Origin: an uncultured Nitrospira sp.
Lineage (GTDB): Bacteria > Nitrospirota > Nitrospiria > Nitrospirales > Nitrospiraceae
Reading direction: 5' to 3'
Assembly (NCBI GenBank): GCA_902500995.1
Contig: CABVSR010000031.1
Coordinates: 1-42,728, forward strand
Length of the DNA stretch: 42,728 bases
The notes under the pieces were generated by a model that saw only the letters and a program-made list of their open reading frames with translations, did not search any database and was not told where the DNA came from. This document shows positions 40,647-42,728 of this stretch, in pieces. A program made the translations under genes and the position numbers. Within the stretch, counting starts at the first letter, position 1, and each line of letters opens with the position of its first letter.

Positions 40647-42484
40647 CCGGTTGCCGCCAGTTTTTCCCGGACCTCCTGTAATTCCTCCGACAACGATTCC
40701 CAGCGCGCCGTCAGCCGTTCCAACTCCTGCTTCCAGGTCTCCTGCTCTCGCTGCAATTCGCTCCAGCGGCCCAACTCCTGATAAAGCGCCGGGTCAGCCA
40801 GCTCCAGCTCCCTCGCCTTCACTTTGGATTCCATGGAGGCAATGTCGGCCTCGGCGCGCGACACTTGTTTTTCGAGGCGTGCCTGGGTTTTGCTGAGATC
40901 GCGCCGTTCTCCACCGGAAGACTTCGGTTGCACCTGTGACGCCATCGCCTTGGTGGGCCCTGACGATTTGTCTGCCTGGGCGGCGGCGAGCTCCGCGCTG
41001 CTTTCCTTGATCGACTCGAACTCCTGCGCTTTCTTCCACAGGAAATACTCGTAGTCTCCCAAATAGCTCTTGGCCTGGCCGTCGTCCACTTCCACGATCA
41101 TGGTCGCCACGCGGGCGAGGAACGTGGGGTCGTGGGAGATAAACACAATCGTCCCAGGAAAATCGGTCATGGCGTCCGTCAACATATCCACGGAAGCGGG
41201 ATCGAGATGGTTGGTCGGTTCATCCAGCAGGAGGGTGTTGGCCGGTTCCACCAGCATCCGGGCCAAAGCGACGCGATTGCGTTCGCCGCCGCTGAGCGCC
41301 TTGATAGGTTTTTTCTGATCGTCGCCGCTGAACAAGAAGGCTCCGGCAATGCCGCGGAGAAAGTTGGTTTCAGCCTGCGCCGATACCTCAGCCAACGACT
41401 CCAGAATCGTGTCGTCTTGGTTGAGAGATTCTGCCTGGTGTTGGGCAAAGTAGTGCAGGGTGACGCCGTGGCCGACATGGCGGGATCCCTTTTCGAACGG
41501 CAAGACGCCGGCCAGCATCTTGAGCAGCGTACTTTTGCCGGCGCCATTTTCCCCCACCAGCGCTACGCGTTGGCCGCGTTCCACGGTGAAGTTCAGCGAG
41601 CGGTAGATCACCTTCTCGCCATAACTTTTCGCCACACTCTTGAGTTCGAGCACGTGACGGCCGCTGGCGGCGGGAAGCGGAAACTTGAACCGCACCCGCT
41701 TGGTATCGCGTTGCCGTTCGATCAGCTTGACCTTGTCGAGCTGCTTGATGCGCGACTGCACCTGTTTGGCTTTATTCGCCTGGTACCGGAACCGGTCGAT
41801 GAAACTCTGCACGCGGGCCACTTCTTTACTCTGCCGATTCGCCGCCGCCTCAATCTGCGCATCGCGGGCCGCCCGGAGTTCCTGAAACTTCGTGTAGTTT
41901 CCACGGTATTCCTGCAGCGTGCGATCCCGCAGCTCCCAGATGTGCGTGGCGATGCCGTCGAGAAATTTCGTGTCGTGGCTGATCACCAAGAGCGTCAGGT
42001 TGGAATCAAGAAGGAAGCGCTCGAACCAGCGCTGAGTCGGTTTGTCGAGGTGGTTCGTGGGCTCGTCCAGCATGAGCACGTCGGGGTTCGATAGCAGGAG
42101 ATGCGCCAGTGCGACACGCATGCGGTATCCCCCCGACAGGTTTTCGATCGGCCGGGAGAAGTCGGCTTCGGTAAACCCTAAGCCGGAGAGGATCCGTTCG
42201 GCTTCATGTTCGGGATAGATGTCGCGATGGGCGGCGTCCAGGACGGTTTTGCCTACGATGGTTTCCAATTCCTGCGGCAGGTAGCCGACGCGCAGCCGCG
42301 GGCGTTTCCGGATCGTGCCTTTATCGGGAGACTCTTCGCCGAGAATCATCCGGAAGAGCGTGGTTTTGCCCGCGCCATTGGGGCCGACGAGACCGACACG
42401 GGCGCCGGGCCGCAGGTGCGCGGTGGCGCCTTCGAGCAAGACCTTCGTGGAATATTGTTTATGGACGGATTCAAGCTGAAGCAT
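40643..42484 (-). CDS. ABC-F family ATPase
   Basis: 613 residues, no membrane segment. Two ABC cassettes: GPNGAGKTTLFRM, LSGGYRMRVALAHLLLSNPD and LMLDEPTNHLD in the first; GENGAGKSTLLKM, LSGGERNRVALARMLVEPAN and LLLDEPTNHLD in the second. Between them is the ABC-F linker (VQSFIDRFRYQANKAKQVQS). The C-terminus is a coiled coil (about 530-610) as in Uup and YheS. ABC-F proteins act at the ribosome or, for Uup, in DNA or ribosome maintenance. The start ATG lies at 42484. Confidence 0.93.
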   Translation of the reverse strand: MLQLESVHKQYSTKVLLEGATAHLRPGARVGLVGPNGAGKTTLFRMILGEESPDKGTIRKRPRLRVGYLPQELETIVGKTVLDAAHRDIYPEHEAERILSGLGFTEADFSRPIENLSGGYRMRVALAHLLLSNPDVLMLDEPTNHLDKPTQRWFERFLLDSNLTLLVISHDTKFLDGIATHIWELRDRTLQEYRGNYTKFQELRAARDAQIEAAANRQSKEVARVQSFIDRFRYQANKAKQVQSRIKQLDKVKLIERQRDTKRVRFKFPLPAASGRHVLELKSVAKSYGEKVIYRSLNFTVERGQRVALVGENGAGKSTLLKMLAGVLPFEKGSRHVGHGVTLHYFAQHQAESLNQDDTILESLAEVSAQAETNFLRGIAGAFLFSGDDQKKPIKALSGGERNRVALARMLVEPANTLLLDEPTNHLDPASVDMLTDAMTDFPGTIVFISHDPTFLARVATMIVEVDDGQAKSYLGDYEYFLWKKAQEFESIKESSAELAAAQADKSSGPTKAMASQVQPKSSGGERRDLSKTQARLEKQVSRAEADIASMESKVKARELELADPALYQELGRWSELQREQETWKQELERLTARWESLSEELQEVREKLAATG

Positions 42485-42641
42485 GGATCAGTAGTACTCG
42501 GGGTCTGAGGTGAAACGTTCGGCGGGGTACCCGCTGTGGAGTGTCAGCGCCCGCGTCTGAAGTGCCGGCCGGTTAACGTATGGCTCGTAGAGTTCGGGTA
42601 TCCCCGCACACATGCGGCATGTTGGTCGGACAAGCTTGATT

Positions 42642-42717
42642 TGGTGGAGCTGGCCGGGATTGAACCGGCGACCTCGTGAATGCCATTCACGCGCGCTCCC
42701 AACTGCGCCACAGCCCC
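42642..42717 (-). tRNA. tRNA-Ala (GGC anticodon)
   Basis: Minus-strand cloverleaf of 76 bases including an encoded CCA. The acceptor stem GGGGCTG/CAGCTCC contains the G3-U70 pair that identifies alanine tRNAs. The anticodon stem CGTGA/TCACG encloses the loop ATGGCAT, anticodon GGC; the T arm is GCCGG/TTCAATC/CCGGC. Confidence 0.97.
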
Positions 42718-42728
42718 ACGCAAGCTTG

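Noticed and set aside
42631..42728. CAAGCTTG on both sides of the tRNA-Ala gene, possible attachment-site repeat
   Set aside because: Only eight bases long, itself palindromic, and no integrase is nearby; the right copy is at the window edge. Chance is the simpler explanation.
1..42728. CRISPR array, insertion sequence or prophage
   Set aside because: No regularly spaced repeats, transposase, integrase or phage structural gene was seen; the only repeat element is at 20691-20873.

Overview
This is a G+C-rich, gene-dense bacterial chromosome segment with no insertion sequence, phage gene or CRISPR array. The gene set best fits the genus Nitrospira (Nitrospirota): a solitary NuoF-like gene followed by a 2Fe-2S ferredoxin and an A-type Fe-S carrier, a ferredoxin:thioredoxin reductase-type protein, a MoxR ATPase plus giant VWA protein pair, a HAD-UbiA fusion, paired TIGR04282/TIGR04283 glycosyltransferases, KamA, PilZ and many histidine kinases. 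The assignment is inferred from gene content and has not been searched against a database.

Layout. 1-6 kb: truncated N-terminus of a membrane protein, a FadL-type outer membrane porin, a class A penicillin-binding protein, a bactofilin and an AI-2E/PerM family membrane protein. 5.9-10.6 kb (minus strand): a signalling cassette of CheY-like receiver, histidine kinase with an N-terminal Rossmann domain, large Cache/HAMP/PAS kinase and a periplasmic c-type haem DUF3365 protein; the last three genes overlap. 10.9-12 kb: a small lipoprotein, then BolA and monothiol glutaredoxin. 12.1-13.6 kb: HAD-UbiA fusion. 13.6-18.6 kb (minus strand): a tight operon kamA - dCTP deaminase - 4-TM protein - two glycosyltransferases - SDR. 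18.7-20.6 kb: a thioredoxin-fold mini-protein and a large ATP-grasp-like protein of unknown function. A 183-bp palindromic repeat sits at 20.7-20.87 kb.

20.9-25.5 kb: a YkgJ-DUF2156 fusion coupled to a hybrid histidine kinase. 25.6-32.7 kb: MoxR/CbbQ-type ATPase and, four genes away, its probable VWA partner (NorD/CbbO type), with DUF167, glycine-zipper lipoprotein, M28 peptidase and FTR-type genes between. 32.8-36.8 kb: malate dehydrogenase, a PuuD-like membrane protein, then the nuoF-like/ferredoxin/erpA-like operon bounded by two hairpin terminators. 36.9-38.8 kb: PTPS overlapping GTP cyclohydrolase I, then an alpha/beta hydrolase. 38.9-42.7 kb: rarA, a PilZ protein, an ABC-F ATPase and tRNA-Ala(GGC).

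Themes: redox sensing and Fe-S/thiol traffic (haem sensor, BolA-Grx, FTR, NuoF-like/Fd/ErpA), envelope building (PBP, bactofilin, UbiA) and pterin synthesis. The best candidates for something undescribed are the NuoF-like operon with an altered FMN/NADH pocket, the MoxR/VWA pair whose VWA protein carries a helical solenoid and a HEAGH motif, and the haem/Rossmann histidine-kinase cassette.
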